Assembly: GCA_030651575.1 (NCBI GenBank)
Contig: JAUSFB010000066.1
Span: 1-64,000 of the forward strand
Length of the DNA: 64,000 nt
Reading direction: 5' to 3'
Source of the DNA: Phaeospirillum sp.
Lineage (GTDB): Bacteria > Pseudomonadota > Alphaproteobacteria > Rhodospirillales > Magnetospirillaceae
Under the pieces are notes generated by a model. The model was given only the letters and a program-made list of their open reading frames with translations, was not told the DNA's origin and ran no database searches. Every line of letters starts with the position of its first letter. Positions within the stretch are counted from its first letter, which is position 1. This document shows, in pieces, positions 17,641 through 25,462 of the stretch. The position numbers and the translations under genes are program-made.

Positions 17641-17892
17641 ATGATCGACCTCAACGACGTCTGGCAGGCACCAGCTCGGCATGATCTGGATGATATCCGT
17701 GAACGTCTGGCGGCATCGGCCCACGACTGGTTGCCGGCGCTGTTCCCAAATGCCCGCCTGGCCCAGGACCGCCGGACTCTCCGTTGCGCCGATCTATCGG
17801 GCAGAGCTGCGCGCAAGGAAGGCTCGTGCATCATCCACCTTGCCGGTGCCCATGCCGGTTGGGGATTTGATCACGCCACCGGCGAAAGCGCC
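17641..17892 (+). pseudogene. N-terminal fragment of a phage/plasmid DNA primase
   Basis: MIDLNDVWQAPARHDLDDIR, HDWLPALFPNARL, TLRCADLSGRAARKEGSCIIH and GWGFDHATGESAG form the start of a primase of the virE/TOPRIM type found in phages and integrative elements. At about 17893 the frame loses sense and a Dcm fragment in another frame takes over. A C-terminal TOPRIM part of the same kind of protein begins at about 63207, though orthology of the two pieces is inference. Confidence 0.6.
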
Positions 17893-18136
17893 GGACCGCG
17901 CCAATGCCGGTGGCCAGCTCGCGGTCCAACACGGCATGGCCGTCCGCCGCCTGACGCCCCGCGAATGCGAGCGCCTGCAGGGCTTCCCCGACGATTACAC
18001 CCAGATCCTCTGGCGCAAGAAGGCCGCCGAGGACTGTCCCGACGGGCCGCGTTATCGGGCACTGGGCAACTCCATGGCCGTGCCGGTGATGCGCTGGATC
18101 GGGTGCCGCATCCAGGCGGCGGGACAACGGCCATGA
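17893..18136 (+). pseudogene. C-terminal fragment of a C5 cytosine methyltransferase
   Basis: The frame carries the end motifs of Dcm-type enzymes: VRRLTPRECERLQGFPDDYT (motif IX area) and YRALGNSMAVPVMRWI (motif X). The catalytic PCQ motif and SAM site are absent, as everything upstream has been replaced by primase sequence in a different frame. It cannot methylate DNA. Its stop overlaps the next start as ATGA. Confidence 0.75.
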
Positions 18137-18555
18137 CCCGCAATCCCTATCGCATCGACAGCCCGGCCCTGGTGTCGTTCTCAGGCGGGCGCACGTCCGG
18201 CTACATGCTGCGCCAGATCCTGGATGCCCACGATGGGCGTCTTCCAGCAGACGTCCATGTGGTGTTTTTCAATACCGGCCGCGAATTCGAGCAGACGCTG
18301 CGCTTCGTCCACGAATGCTCGGTGCGCTGGCAGGTCGCCATCACCTGGCTGGAATTCGATCCCGCCGAGCCGTTCGACACCAGCGTGGTGGGCTACAATA
18401 GCGCGGCCCGCGACGGCGAGCCCTTCGAGAAGATCATCAAGGTGCGGGGCTTCCTGCCCAACCCGACCATGCGGCTCTGCACCCATTACCTCAAGGTGAA
18501 GCGCGGCATCGCCTATATGCGCGACATGCTGGGCTACCCGGAATGGATCTGCATG
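18133..18555 (+). pseudogene. truncated PAPS-reductase-family gene
   Basis: The start MTRNPYRIDSPALVSFSGGR with SGGRTSGYML is the PP-loop of phage phosphoadenosine phosphosulfate reductase-like proteins, followed by VVFFNTGREFEQTL and TMRLCTHYLKVKRG. After MLGYPEW the homology stops and the frame runs through unrelated DNA into the next gene. Such phage proteins are linked to sulfur chemistry of DNA or thiolation; this copy lacks its C-terminal half. Confidence 0.7.
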
Positions 18556-18645
18556 GTGTTGGCCTCCGTTTTGGTGAAGCCAGTAACGCTCTGCTTTGGC
18601 TGCTTATCAAGCGGATTAATCATTCAATTTCAAGGCAGTAGCGCG

Positions 18646-18855
18646 ATGGGCCAATCCCGCCGCATGTCCCTGGCCGAGGCCGCCGCCAACGTGGTAATCG
18701 GCTATATACTGGCCGTGGCGACACAGATGGTGGTGTTTCCGCTGTTCGGTATCCGCATCGCCATCTCGGACGATCTGGCGATCGGCGGGATCTTCGCCGC
18801 CGTGTCGCTGCTGCGAGGCTTTGCGCTGCGGCGGATGTTCGAACGAATCCGGTGA
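18646..18855 (+). CDS. small membrane protein of phages (DUF7220-like)
   Basis: The 69-residue protein (MGQSRRMSLAEAAANVVIGY) has two membrane segments, VVIGYILAVATQMVVFPLFG and IGGIFAAVSLLRGFALRRMF. It is a small protein of unknown function common in alphaproteobacterial prophages and plasmids. The frame is continuous with the upstream PAPS-reductase fragment, so it could also be expressed as a fusion tail. The ATG at 18646 begins the homology. Confidence 0.6.
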   Translation: MGQSRRMSLAEAAANVVIGYILAVATQMVVFPLFGIRIAISDDLAIGGIFAAVSLLRGFALRRMFERIR

Positions 18856-18921
18856 AGGCTTGGATTCGGCGTCAACCGAATCTACTGTTCGGAATCGCGT
18901 CCAAGAAAGGTTTCGTTAACC

Positions 18922-19191
18922 ATGTCCAAGTCTGCCCTGTCCAAATCCGTCCGTGAGGCCATCGGCTGCACCGTCGCCCAGGCTGATGCTGCCGTCGAGG
19001 CGATGCTGTCCACCATCGTCGAGGGCGTGAAGACGGACGGCAGCTTCCGTCTGATCGGTTTCGGCACCTTCGCCAAGGCCGAGCGCCCCGCGCGTCAGGG
19101 CCGCAACCCGAAGACCGGCGAGGCCATCGAGATCGCCGCCTCGACCTCGATCAAGTTCAGCACCGCGGCGGCACTGAAGAAGGCTCTCTGA
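18922..19191 (+). CDS. HU-family DNA-binding protein
   Basis: The 89-residue protein is a complete HU/IHF: MSKSALSKSVREAIGCTVAQ, then LIGFGTFAKAERPARQGRNP with the intact DNA-binding arm (NPKTGEAIEIAASTSIKFS). HU bends and packages DNA. A GAAAGG lies upstream of the ATG. Its position at the start of the phage packaging region and its overlap with the next gene mark it as phage-encoded rather than the housekeeping copy. Confidence 0.92.
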   Translation: MSKSALSKSVREAIGCTVAQADAAVEAMLSTIVEGVKTDGSFRLIGFGTFAKAERPARQGRNPKTGEAIEIAASTSIKFSTAAALKKAL

Positions 19192-19388
19192 TGCCGGTCG
19201 ATCCCGCCCAGGTTTTCCGCACGGCAACCGATCTGCTCCGACGGCACGGTCGCTTGGCCGTGGAACTGGCGGAAGAGGAAGTTCAGAGTGTGGCGAGGAC
19301 CGGCGACCTGCCAGCCCTCGACCTTGCCCTCCTGGTGCTGACCGAAATCGAGCGCCATCAGGGACGTTCATCCACGCCGGTGACATAG
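19191..19388 (+). CDS. small phage protein coupled to HU
   Basis: The 65-residue helical protein (MPVDPAQVFRTATDLLRRHG) starts within the HU stop codon (TGATG). It has no domain I know. Coupling to HU suggests a nucleoid- or packaging-related helper. Its 3' end overlaps a convergent gene by 31 nt. Confidence 0.55.
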   Translation: MPVDPAQVFRTATDLLRRHGRLAVELAEEEVQSVARTGDLPALDLALLVLTEIERHQGRSSTPVT

Positions 19389-19555
19389 GCGTCACCCTTG
19401 TTCCAGGAGCCTTCATCGAGTTCCCACTCGGTGTCGGTGCTCTCATGCAGTTTCTCGAAAGCCGCCGTCTCGGCTTGCGCGGGCGTTTCGGCCTCGACCT
19501 CGACGATGGTGCTTTCGGTAACGTCGCGGGTGATGATGACGCTGTAGCGGGGCAT
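19358..19555 (-). CDS. small phage hypothetical protein
   Basis: MPRYSVIITRDVTESTIVEV, followed by EAETPAQAETAAFEKLHEST, reads like a small beta-alpha fold of 65 residues, as in proteins annotated as multiubiquitin-like or DUF phage products. The ATG at 19555 follows a GGAG. It precedes nothing on its strand and lies 10 nt after the DUF3489 gene, so the three minus genes here form one unit. Confidence 0.55.
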   Translation of the reverse strand: MPRYSVIITRDVTESTIVEVEAETPAQAETAAFEKLHESTDTEWELDEGSWNKGDAYVTGVDERP

Positions 19556-19565
19556 CCGGCGGCTC

Positions 19566-20153
19566 CTACTCGACAATCTTGTACACGCGACCGCGAGTCT
19601 CGAGCTTCTCGCTGGTGATCGTCAGGCCCAGCTTCTTCTTCAACGCCCCGGCGATGGCGCCGCGCACTGTGTGTGCGAGCCATCCCGTCGCCACCATGAT
19701 CTCGGCGATGCTGGCCCCCTCGGGCCGCTTCAGCATGGCGATCAGGGCTTCCTGCTTGCTGCCCTGGCGGGTCTTGCGGACGTGCGGCACTTCCTCGGCC
19801 TCGTCCGGGCTGCTGTCGGCCTCCGTCACCGGGGTTTCCGGCTGGTCGGCCATGTCCGTTGCCGGTTCTTCTTCCGGGGCGGTGTCGGCGCCCGTGTCGG
19901 CCCCCATGCCCAATGCCTCATAGGCGGCGGGCGTGGCCCGCAGGGTGAGCGGCGTGCCGTCCTCGTCCTCGCGCCAGATCGGGGCACCGGGTTCGGCCGG
20001 GATTTCCTCAGCCAGTTCCTTCTTGATCAGGCTGCTCAGCACCATCTTCACCGCGCCTCCCTTCAAGGCGGCGGTGATCGGCAGCAGGAAACCGCCTTCG
20101 CGGGCGCAAGCGGCGGACAGGATGACGGCCTGGGTGTCGGAAAGCTGGGTCAT
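19566..20153 (-). CDS. DUF3489 family protein
   Basis: The 195-residue protein has an N-terminal block (MTQLSDTQAVILSAACAREG, then KGGAVKMVLSSLIKKELAEE), an acidic Pro/Ala linker with many TAPEEEPATD-like residues, and a C-terminal winged-helix-like DUF3489 domain (GSKQEALIAMLKRPEGASIA, WLAHTVRGAIAGALKKKLGL). It is typical of alphaproteobacterial prophages and looks like a DNA-binding regulator. The start at 20153 was chosen because upstream in-frame residues look non-coding. Confidence 0.75.
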   Translation of the reverse strand: MTQLSDTQAVILSAACAREGGFLLPITAALKGGAVKMVLSSLIKKELAEEIPAEPGAPIWREDEDGTPLTLRATPAAYEALGMGADTGADTAPEEEPATDMADQPETPVTEADSSPDEAEEVPHVRKTRQGSKQEALIAMLKRPEGASIAEIMVATGWLAHTVRGAIAGALKKKLGLTITSEKLETRGRVYKIVE

Positions 20154-20253
20154 GGGGTGGTACTCCAAGGATGGCGCGGGCCAGTCCCGCGTTCGTACCA
20201 CCTGAAGCCCCGCCAGCCTGGAGCCGGTCGGGGCGGAAGGGGAAATCCGTCGA

Positions 20254-20472
20254 TCAGGCGGCGAATTCACCCTCCTGAAAGGCGCTGTCGCTGATGGCCT
20301 TCAGCATCTCGGCGTAGTGGGTCATGGTCCCGGCGTGGCCCCAATTGATCTCGTTGGGCACCCAGTTGAAATGGTCGGCGCTCAAGCTTTGCAGCCGGGC
20401 CAGCATGGCGTCGAATTCGGCCTTCTTGGCGAGAAAGGCGTCCAGGGCCTTGGTGTTGTCGGTGCGCTTCAT
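20254..20472 (-). CDS. small phage hypothetical protein
   Basis: This 72-residue protein (MKRTDNTKALDAFLAKKAEF) contains a helical SADHFNWVPNEINWGHAGTM segment and ends in an acidic tail. A GGAGG precedes the ATG at 20472. It is the first gene of the minus-strand trio with the DUF3489 gene and is divergent from the small terminase gene. Role unknown. Confidence 0.55.
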   Translation of the reverse strand: MKRTDNTKALDAFLAKKAEFDAMLARLQSLSADHFNWVPNEINWGHAGTMTHYAEMLKAISDSAFQEGEFAA

Positions 20473-20576
20473 CGTTTTGTCCTCCGCTGTTCGTGGGGAC
20501 ATTCATCGCTCTGTCGGCCCGATGCATCAACAGATTAAGCGTCTAATTTCATTGCTTATTTCAGCGGAAATCGATC

Positions 20577-21122
20577 ATGGGATTATCCGTCCGCGAATAC
20601 GCGCGCAGGCGTGGCGTCAGCCATACCGCCGTGCGCAAGGCGGTGCAGACGGGCAGGATTCCCCAGGAAGCCGACGGCACCATCGACCCGGTGAAGGCCG
20701 ATGCCGCCTGGGATGCCCAGACCGATCCTGGCCGACGGGCTGCTTCAGACCCGAAGCCGGTCATTGAAGCGCCGGTTTCCCCGGCACCTCCGCCCCAGCG
20801 CGAAACTACTCCGGCTGCCCCTGCGTCCGCCGGGGCCACCTTCGCCCAGGCCCGCACCGCCCACGAAGTCGCCAAAGCTCAGAAAGCCCGCATTCAGGTG
20901 GATCGCCTCAAGGAAGAGGTGGTCGACCGGGCGCGGGCCACCGCCCTGGTGTTCAAGCTGGCCCGACAAGAGCGGGATGCCTGGATCACCTGGCCTGCCC
21001 GCGTGGCCGGACAGATGGCGGCGGAAATCGGCATCGACCCGCATCTGATGCAGACCCTGCTGGAAGCCCATGTCCACGCCCATCTCGACGAACTCGCCGC
21101 CATCGAGCCGAACTTCCGATGA
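20577..21122 (+). CDS. phage terminase small subunit-like protein
   Basis: An N-terminal helix-turn-helix (MGLSVREYARRRGVSHTAVR, then GRIPQEADGTIDPVKADAAW) is followed by a Pro/Ala linker and a long helical oligomerisation part (VAKAQKARIQVDRLKEEVVD). This is the layout of Nu1-like small terminases that recognise phage DNA for packaging. It has 181 residues and overlaps the large-subunit gene, as usual. Confidence 0.75.
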   Translation: MGLSVREYARRRGVSHTAVRKAVQTGRIPQEADGTIDPVKADAAWDAQTDPGRRAASDPKPVIEAPVSPAPPPQRETTPAAPASAGATFAQARTAHEVAKAQKARIQVDRLKEEVVDRARATALVFKLARQERDAWITWPARVAGQMAAEIGIDPHLMQTLLEAHVHAHLDELAAIEPNFR

Positions 21123-22284
21123 CGCGTTTGGATTCCGTGGGGCCGACGCTGTGCTGCTGGCATGGCGGGACGGGATGCGTCCCGACCCCCGCCTGACCGT
21201 CTCCCAATGGGCCGACCAGCATCGCATGCTGTCGAGCCGGGCCTCGGCGGAACCGGGCCGGTATCGCACCGCTCGCACGCCCTATATGCGCGACATCATG
21301 GATGCGCTGTCGCCCACCAGCCCGGTGCAGCGGGTGGTGTTCATGAAAGCCGCCCAGGTGGGAGCGACGGAGGCCGGATGCTGTTTCATCGGCTTCGTCA
21401 TCCACCATGCGCCGGGGCCGATGCTGTGCGTCCAGCCCACCGTGGAGATGGCGAAGCGGGCGTCGCGCCAGCGCATCGACCCGCTGATCGAGGAAAGCCC
21501 TGCCATCCGCGAACGGGTCAAACCGGCCCGCTCGCGCGACGCCGGCAATACCATGCTGTCGAAGGACTTTCCCGGCGGCACCCTGGTGCTGACCGGTGCC
21601 AACAGCGCGGTGGGCCTGCGCTCCATGCCCGCCCGTTACCTGTTCCTCGACGAGGTCGACGCCTATCCGGCTTCCGCCGACGACGAAGGCGATCCGGTTG
21701 GGCTGGCCGAGGCCCGCTCGCTGACCTTCGCCCATCGCCGGAAAGTGTTTCTGGCCTCGACGCCGACCATCCGGGGGATGTCGAGGATCGAGCGGGAATA
21801 CGAGGCCAGCGATCAGCGGCGGTTCTTCGTGCCGTGCCCCCATTGCGGGACAATGCAGTGGCTGAAATTCGAGCGGCTGCGCTGGGACAAGGGCCGCCCC
21901 GAGACGGTGCGCTATCACTGCGAAGCCTGCGAGCAGGAGATCGCCGAGCACCACAAAGGCGCCATGCTGGCGGCAGGCGTTTGGCGGGCGACGGCCACGG
22001 GCACTGATCCCGGCACTATCGGCTTTCACATCTCGGCGCTGTACCGACTGTCACCCGCCGCACTGGTGGCCGGCGACGAAGGTGCCGAAACCGCTGTTGC
22101 CGTGTTGCTGGACGCAGTGGACGCCACTGATGGGGCCGCTACCGGCCTCATCGCTGCCCGTGGCCCGGTCATTGTGGCCGATGCCGCTCTGGCGTTTGAC
22201 GCCTCGGTCGATCAGCCCGCTGAACGGGCTGCCAAGATCACCCAGCTTGCCAATGTGGGGCTGGTCGCCCGCCTGACCGTTTAA
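21070..22284 (+). pseudogene. in-frame deletion fusion: terminase large subunit (GpA) to head decoration protein
   Basis: Residues to about 325 are a GpA-type terminase ATPase (RPDPRLTVSQWADQHRMLSS, then KAAQVGATEAG as the Walker-A-like segment, and RYLFLDEVDAYP as Walker B) with the CPHCG/CEACE zinc pair. After GFHISALY (22021-22044) the frame passes directly into the C-terminal 75 residues of a lambda D-like decoration protein (VAVLLDAVDATDG, RGPVIVADAALAFDASVD). Nuclease domain, head-tail connector, portal and protease genes are gone, so packaging cannot work. The start may be ATG 21070 (GGAAG upstream) or GTG 21151. Confidence 0.8.
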
Positions 22285-22329
22285 CAGCTTGGCGGCAAAG
22301 CCGCCGGGCGTCTGATCGGAGCCTTTCCC

Positions 22330-23352
22330 ATGAACCAGATTATCAATCCCTTCGACGCGGGCGGCTACTCGCTCGCCGAAATGACCCAAGCCATCAACAT
22401 CCTGCCCAACCTCTACACCCGGTTGGGCCAGATGGGGCTGTTCCGCTTCGAGGGCGTCACCCAGCGCAGCGTCATCATCGAGCAGGCCGAGGGCGTCCTC
22501 AATCTGCTGCCCACCGTGCCACTGGGTGGGCCGGCGACTGTCGCCAACCGCGATGCCCGGAGCATGCGCTCCTTCACCGTGCCGTGGATTCCCCATGACG
22601 ATTCCATCACGCCCCAGGACGTCCAGGGCGTGCGCGGCTTCGGCGTCGCCGATGCCGCCGACCCGCTGGCCACCGTCATGGAACGCAAGCTGACCCGCAT
22701 GCGGAGCAAGCACGCCCAGACCCGCGAGTTCATGGAGGTCAATGCGCTCCGTGGCATCATCCGCGACGGCTCCGGGTCCACCCTCTACGACTACTTCAGC
22801 GAGTTCGCCCTGAGCCGCCAGCAGGTGGATTTCACCCTGGGCACCGCCACCACCAACGTCCAGGCCAAGATCCGCGACGTGTTGCGCAAGGTGGAGACCG
22901 AACTGAAGGGCGAGACCATGACCAGCGTGCTGGCCCTGGTCAGCCCGGAATTCTTCGACAAGCTGATCGGCCATGCCAAGGTCGAGCAGGCCTACCAGTA
23001 CTATTCCTCCACCGGCGCCCAGCCGCTGCGGGAAGATGTCCGCCGCCGCTTCCCCTTCGCCGGCATGGTGTTCGAGGAATACAGCGCCACCGTCACCCTC
23101 TCCACCGGTCAGACCGAAACCTTGATCCCGGCCGGCGAGGGCATCGCCTTCCCGCTGGGCACCATGGACACCTTCGTCACCTATGGCGCCCCGGCCAATC
23201 TGATCGAGACGGTCAACACCCTGGGTGTGCCCATGTATGCTCGCCAGCTTGCCCGACAGGATGGCAGCGCCATCGACGTCAAGACCGAGGCCTCCATCCT
23301 GCCGGTCAACAAACGCCCGCGTCTGGCCGTCCGCCTGTTCTCGGGGAATTGA
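22330..23352 (+). CDS. phage major capsid protein (lambda gpE-like)
   Basis: The 340-residue protein starts MNQIINPFDAGGYSLAEMTQ and follows the gpE family through QRSVIIEQAEGVLNLLPTVP, IPHDDSITPQDVQGVRGFG and the C-terminal KRPRLAVRLFSGN. The HK97-type shell protein assembles around scaffold and binds decoration protein, which is only a fragment here. Length is normal for the family. It lies 45 nt after the terminase-decoration fusion. Confidence 0.9.
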   Translation: MNQIINPFDAGGYSLAEMTQAINILPNLYTRLGQMGLFRFEGVTQRSVIIEQAEGVLNLLPTVPLGGPATVANRDARSMRSFTVPWIPHDDSITPQDVQGVRGFGVADAADPLATVMERKLTRMRSKHAQTREFMEVNALRGIIRDGSGSTLYDYFSEFALSRQQVDFTLGTATTNVQAKIRDVLRKVETELKGETMTSVLALVSPEFFDKLIGHAKVEQAYQYYSSTGAQPLREDVRRRFPFAGMVFEEYSATVTLSTGQTETLIPAGEGIAFPLGTMDTFVTYGAPANLIETVNTLGVPMYARQLARQDGSAIDVKTEASILPVNKRPRLAVRLFSGN

Positions 23353-23648
23353 TGAGCGCCTTCACTGACGCCATCGACGACCTGTTCGCCGATCCGAACA
23401 TGGCGGTCACCGTTATCTACCAGGGCCGGTCCATCCGTGCCCTGGTACGGCGGCCCGACCGCGATATCGAATTCTCGGACATCACTGTGCAGACCAGCAC
23501 GGCGGTGTTCGAGATCCGGCGGCGGGAGGTTCCTGCACCCCAGGGGGGGGATGGGATCGTCCACGATGGCGACAACTTCGTCGTCCAGGGCGAACCCCGT
23601 CTGGATGCCGAGCGGCTGGTTTGGACAATCGACGTGAGACCGGCATGA
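23352..23648 (+). CDS. phage head-tail joining protein
   Basis: The 98-residue protein (MSAFTDAIDDLFADPNMAVT) with IRALVRRPDRDIEFSD and the closing DAERLVWTIDVRPA resembles small head-tail joining or stopper proteins downstream of gpE in lambdoid phages. The ATG overlaps the capsid stop (TGATG). A run of eight Gs at 23545-23552 in the reading frame would be prone to slippage but the frame is intact. Confidence 0.7.
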   Translation: MSAFTDAIDDLFADPNMAVTVIYQGRSIRALVRRPDRDIEFSDITVQTSTAVFEIRRREVPAPQGGDGIVHDGDNFVVQGEPRLDAERLVWTIDVRPA

Positions 23649-24286
23649 AACTGGCGGCGGCCATATCCGGTGATCTGCGCAAGATCATGGCCGAGGAGAT
23701 CAAGGACGCCGAAGACGCCGTCACCGCCGGGATGCGCCTGGCTGCCGACGGGCTGAAGGCGGATCTCCGCCGTCAGGTCACCGAAGCGGGCATGGGCCAG
23801 CGCCTGGCCAACACCTGGCGGGCGGAGCTTTATCCCAAGGGCCGCAACAGCATCAAAGCGGCGGGCTTCGTCTTCACCAAGGCGCCGACCATCATCCGGC
23901 CCTTCGACCAGGGCGCCGTGATCAAATCCAAGCACGGCTTCTGGTTGGCGATCCCCACACCCGCCGCCGGGACCGGCGCCCGAGGCAAACGCATGACGCC
24001 GGGTCTGTGGGAGCAGATGCATGGTGCCCGGCTGCGCTTCATCTACCGCCGTGGCGCGCCCTCGCTGCTGGTGGCCGAGAACATGCGGGCACGCACCGGC
24101 AAACGGGGTGGCTTCGCCAAGGGCAGCGCCTCAGCGCTCCGCACCGGGCGCGGGATGACCAGTGTAGTGATGTTCATCCTGGTGCCGCAGGTCTCGTTGC
24201 GAAAGCGACTGGACGTGGACGGCGTCGCCGAGCAGTGGGCTGCGGCGCTGCCGGAGCTGATCGTCAGGAATTGGCGGGATGGGTGA
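23645..24286 (+). CDS. phage tail-completion-region protein (DUF6441-like)
   Basis: The 213-residue protein begins MKLAAAISGDLRKIMAEEIK and contains WRAELYPKGRNSIKAAGFVF and KHGFWLAIPTPAAG. Such proteins take the neck or tail-completion slot between head joining and tail tube genes in alphaproteobacterial siphophages. The start at 23645 overlaps the upstream gene by 4 nt. Its end overlaps the convergent antitoxin gene by 23 nt. Confidence 0.7.
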   Translation: MKLAAAISGDLRKIMAEEIKDAEDAVTAGMRLAADGLKADLRRQVTEAGMGQRLANTWRAELYPKGRNSIKAAGFVFTKAPTIIRPFDQGAVIKSKHGFWLAIPTPAAGTGARGKRMTPGLWEQMHGARLRFIYRRGAPSLLVAENMRARTGKRGGFAKGSASALRTGRGMTSVVMFILVPQVSLRKRLDVDGVAEQWAAALPELIVRNWRDG

Positions 24287-24581
24287 TCGTGGCAACAGAT
24301 TGTGCGGGAACCAGGGTCACGGCAATTCGTGATCCAACGGCATGGGCATAACGTTCAAGGGTGCGGAGATTGGGTGGGTTACGACCACTCTCGATGCGCG
24401 CCACTACCGATTGGGTGGTTCCCATGCGTTCGGCAACATCGGCCTGGGTAAGTCCGGCGTTGGCTCGTGCTTCGATCAACGCCCGAGACAGGGCGAATTC
24501 CGGAGCAAGGGCATCGTATTCCGCCCGGAAAGCCGGATCCTTCATCCACTCGTCCTTGAGTGCGCTGAAAGGCAGGGTCAT
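24264..24581 (-). CDS. XRE/HigA-like antitoxin
   Basis: The 105-residue protein contains a helix-turn-helix, RANAGLTQADVAERMGTTQS then VVARIESGRNPPNLRTLERY, typical of HigA antitoxins. The ATG overlaps the toxin stop. It should neutralise the upstream toxin and repress the pair at the palindrome at 24914-24933. It is inserted opposite to the flanking phage genes and carries its own promoter, like a phage moron or persistence cassette. Confidence 0.85.
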   Translation of the reverse strand: MTLPFSALKDEWMKDPAFRAEYDALAPEFALSRALIEARANAGLTQADVAERMGTTQSVVARIESGRNPPNLRTLERYAHAVGSRIAVTLVPAQSVATITHPANS

Positions 24582-24904
24582 AGCTCCAACTCCTTGGCCC
24601 GAGTAAGGGCCAGTTCAATAGCGTGCGGCGGGGTCTTCTGCGTCTTCTTCACAAAAGCATGGAGGATGACGATCCGCCGTTCATGAGCGAGTACGTAGAT
24701 CGCCCTCGCGATGCCGTCCTTACCCTTCATGCGCATTTCCCACAGCTTGTCCCGCAAAGGCTTCACGTGGGGTTCCCGCATTTTCTGCGGTCCGAGCGTC
24801 ACCATCATGTCGAGGATGTGGGTCAGCTTTACTCGGATATCCAACGGCAGCGCGCTGATTTCCGATTTTACCGCCTCGTTCAGGATCTCAATGCGCCACT
24901 CCAT
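24578..24904 (-). CDS. HigB/RelE-superfamily toxin (phage Gp49-like)
   Basis: MEWRIEILNEAVKSEISALP, then LDMMVTLGPQKMREPHVKPL, and a strand-rich end (RAIYVLAHERRIVILHAFVKKTQKTP) make up a Gp49-like HigB mRNA interferase. The conserved LRDKLWEMR and FVKKTQKTP pieces are intact, suggesting activity. The ATG at 24904 is chosen because the longer frame runs into the operator. Toxin-first order matches HigBA. Confidence 0.85.
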   Translation of the reverse strand: MEWRIEILNEAVKSEISALPLDIRVKLTHILDMMVTLGPQKMREPHVKPLRDKLWEMRMKGKDGIARAIYVLAHERRIVILHAFVKKTQKTPPHAIELALTRAKELEL

Positions 24905-24913
24905 ACAGCCACA

Positions 24914-24933
24914 ATATCGCACTAGTGCGATAT
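24914..24933. promoter_or_regulatory. perfect 20-bp palindrome, operator of the HigBA-like pair
   Basis: ATATCGCACT followed directly by AGTGCGATAT, a gap-free perfect palindrome, ends 10 bases before the toxin start. HigA-type repressors bind such promoter palindromes, giving autoregulation with toxin as co-repressor. Confidence 0.8.
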
Positions 24934-25006
24934 GAATCAACAGATGATGCCGGAGTGCTGAGGTTCAAGGTGGGCACTTCAACATCGACGATAGGGCGTT
25001 CTGTCC

Positions 25007-25435
25007 ATGCCAACCGTCCGCGAACAGATCCTCGCCGCCCTGCTGGCGCGGCTGGAGACCGTGCCCGATGCCACCGTCAGGCGGGAGGCGCCGCTGCCGG
25101 AAACGGTCCCCGCCGGAGGTCTGATCATCCTGCGCGACGGCGATCCCGGCGACCCGGAAGTTCTGCTCTCTCCGATTTCGTACCTGTGGGAACACCAGAC
25201 CGAGATCGAGGTGATCCTCCAGCGCGGCCAGGACGACGATAGTGCGGCGCTGGATACCTTGTTGATGGCGGTGGGGGATACCCTTGCCGCCGACCGTTCC
25301 CTCGGCGGTCTGGCGGAATGGTTGGACTGGGGCGCTCCCAAGACTTCCGGCCTAGCCATCGACGGAGCTACTGCCCTGCGCGGCGCCACCGTCCCGGTCA
25401 CCATCCATTACGGCTCCAGCGACCCGCTGGGCTGA
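25007..25435 (+). CDS. phage tail terminator-like protein
   Basis: The 142-residue protein reads MPTVREQILAALLARLETVP, VLLSPISYLWEHQTEIEVIL and DTLLMAVGDTLAADRSLGGL. Its fold and place, just before the tail tube gene, match the gpU/minor tail terminator group. These proteins cap the growing tail. It is intact. Confidence 0.7.
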   Translation: MPTVREQILAALLARLETVPDATVRREAPLPETVPAGGLIILRDGDPGDPEVLLSPISYLWEHQTEIEVILQRGQDDDSAALDTLLMAVGDTLAADRSLGGLAEWLDWGAPKTSGLAIDGATALRGATVPVTIHYGSSDPLG

Positions 25436-25462
25436 GCCACATCTTATATATGGGAGTCTCCC

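Noticed and set aside
19594-20153. Programmed frameshift or phase variation in the acidic repeat of the DUF3489 gene
   Set aside because: The Pro/Ala/Glu linker is low complexity at protein level but has no simple DNA repeat.
23545-23552. Frameshift at the run of eight Gs in the head-tail joining gene
   Set aside because: The zero frame remains open with family-like sequence on both sides, so no shift is needed.
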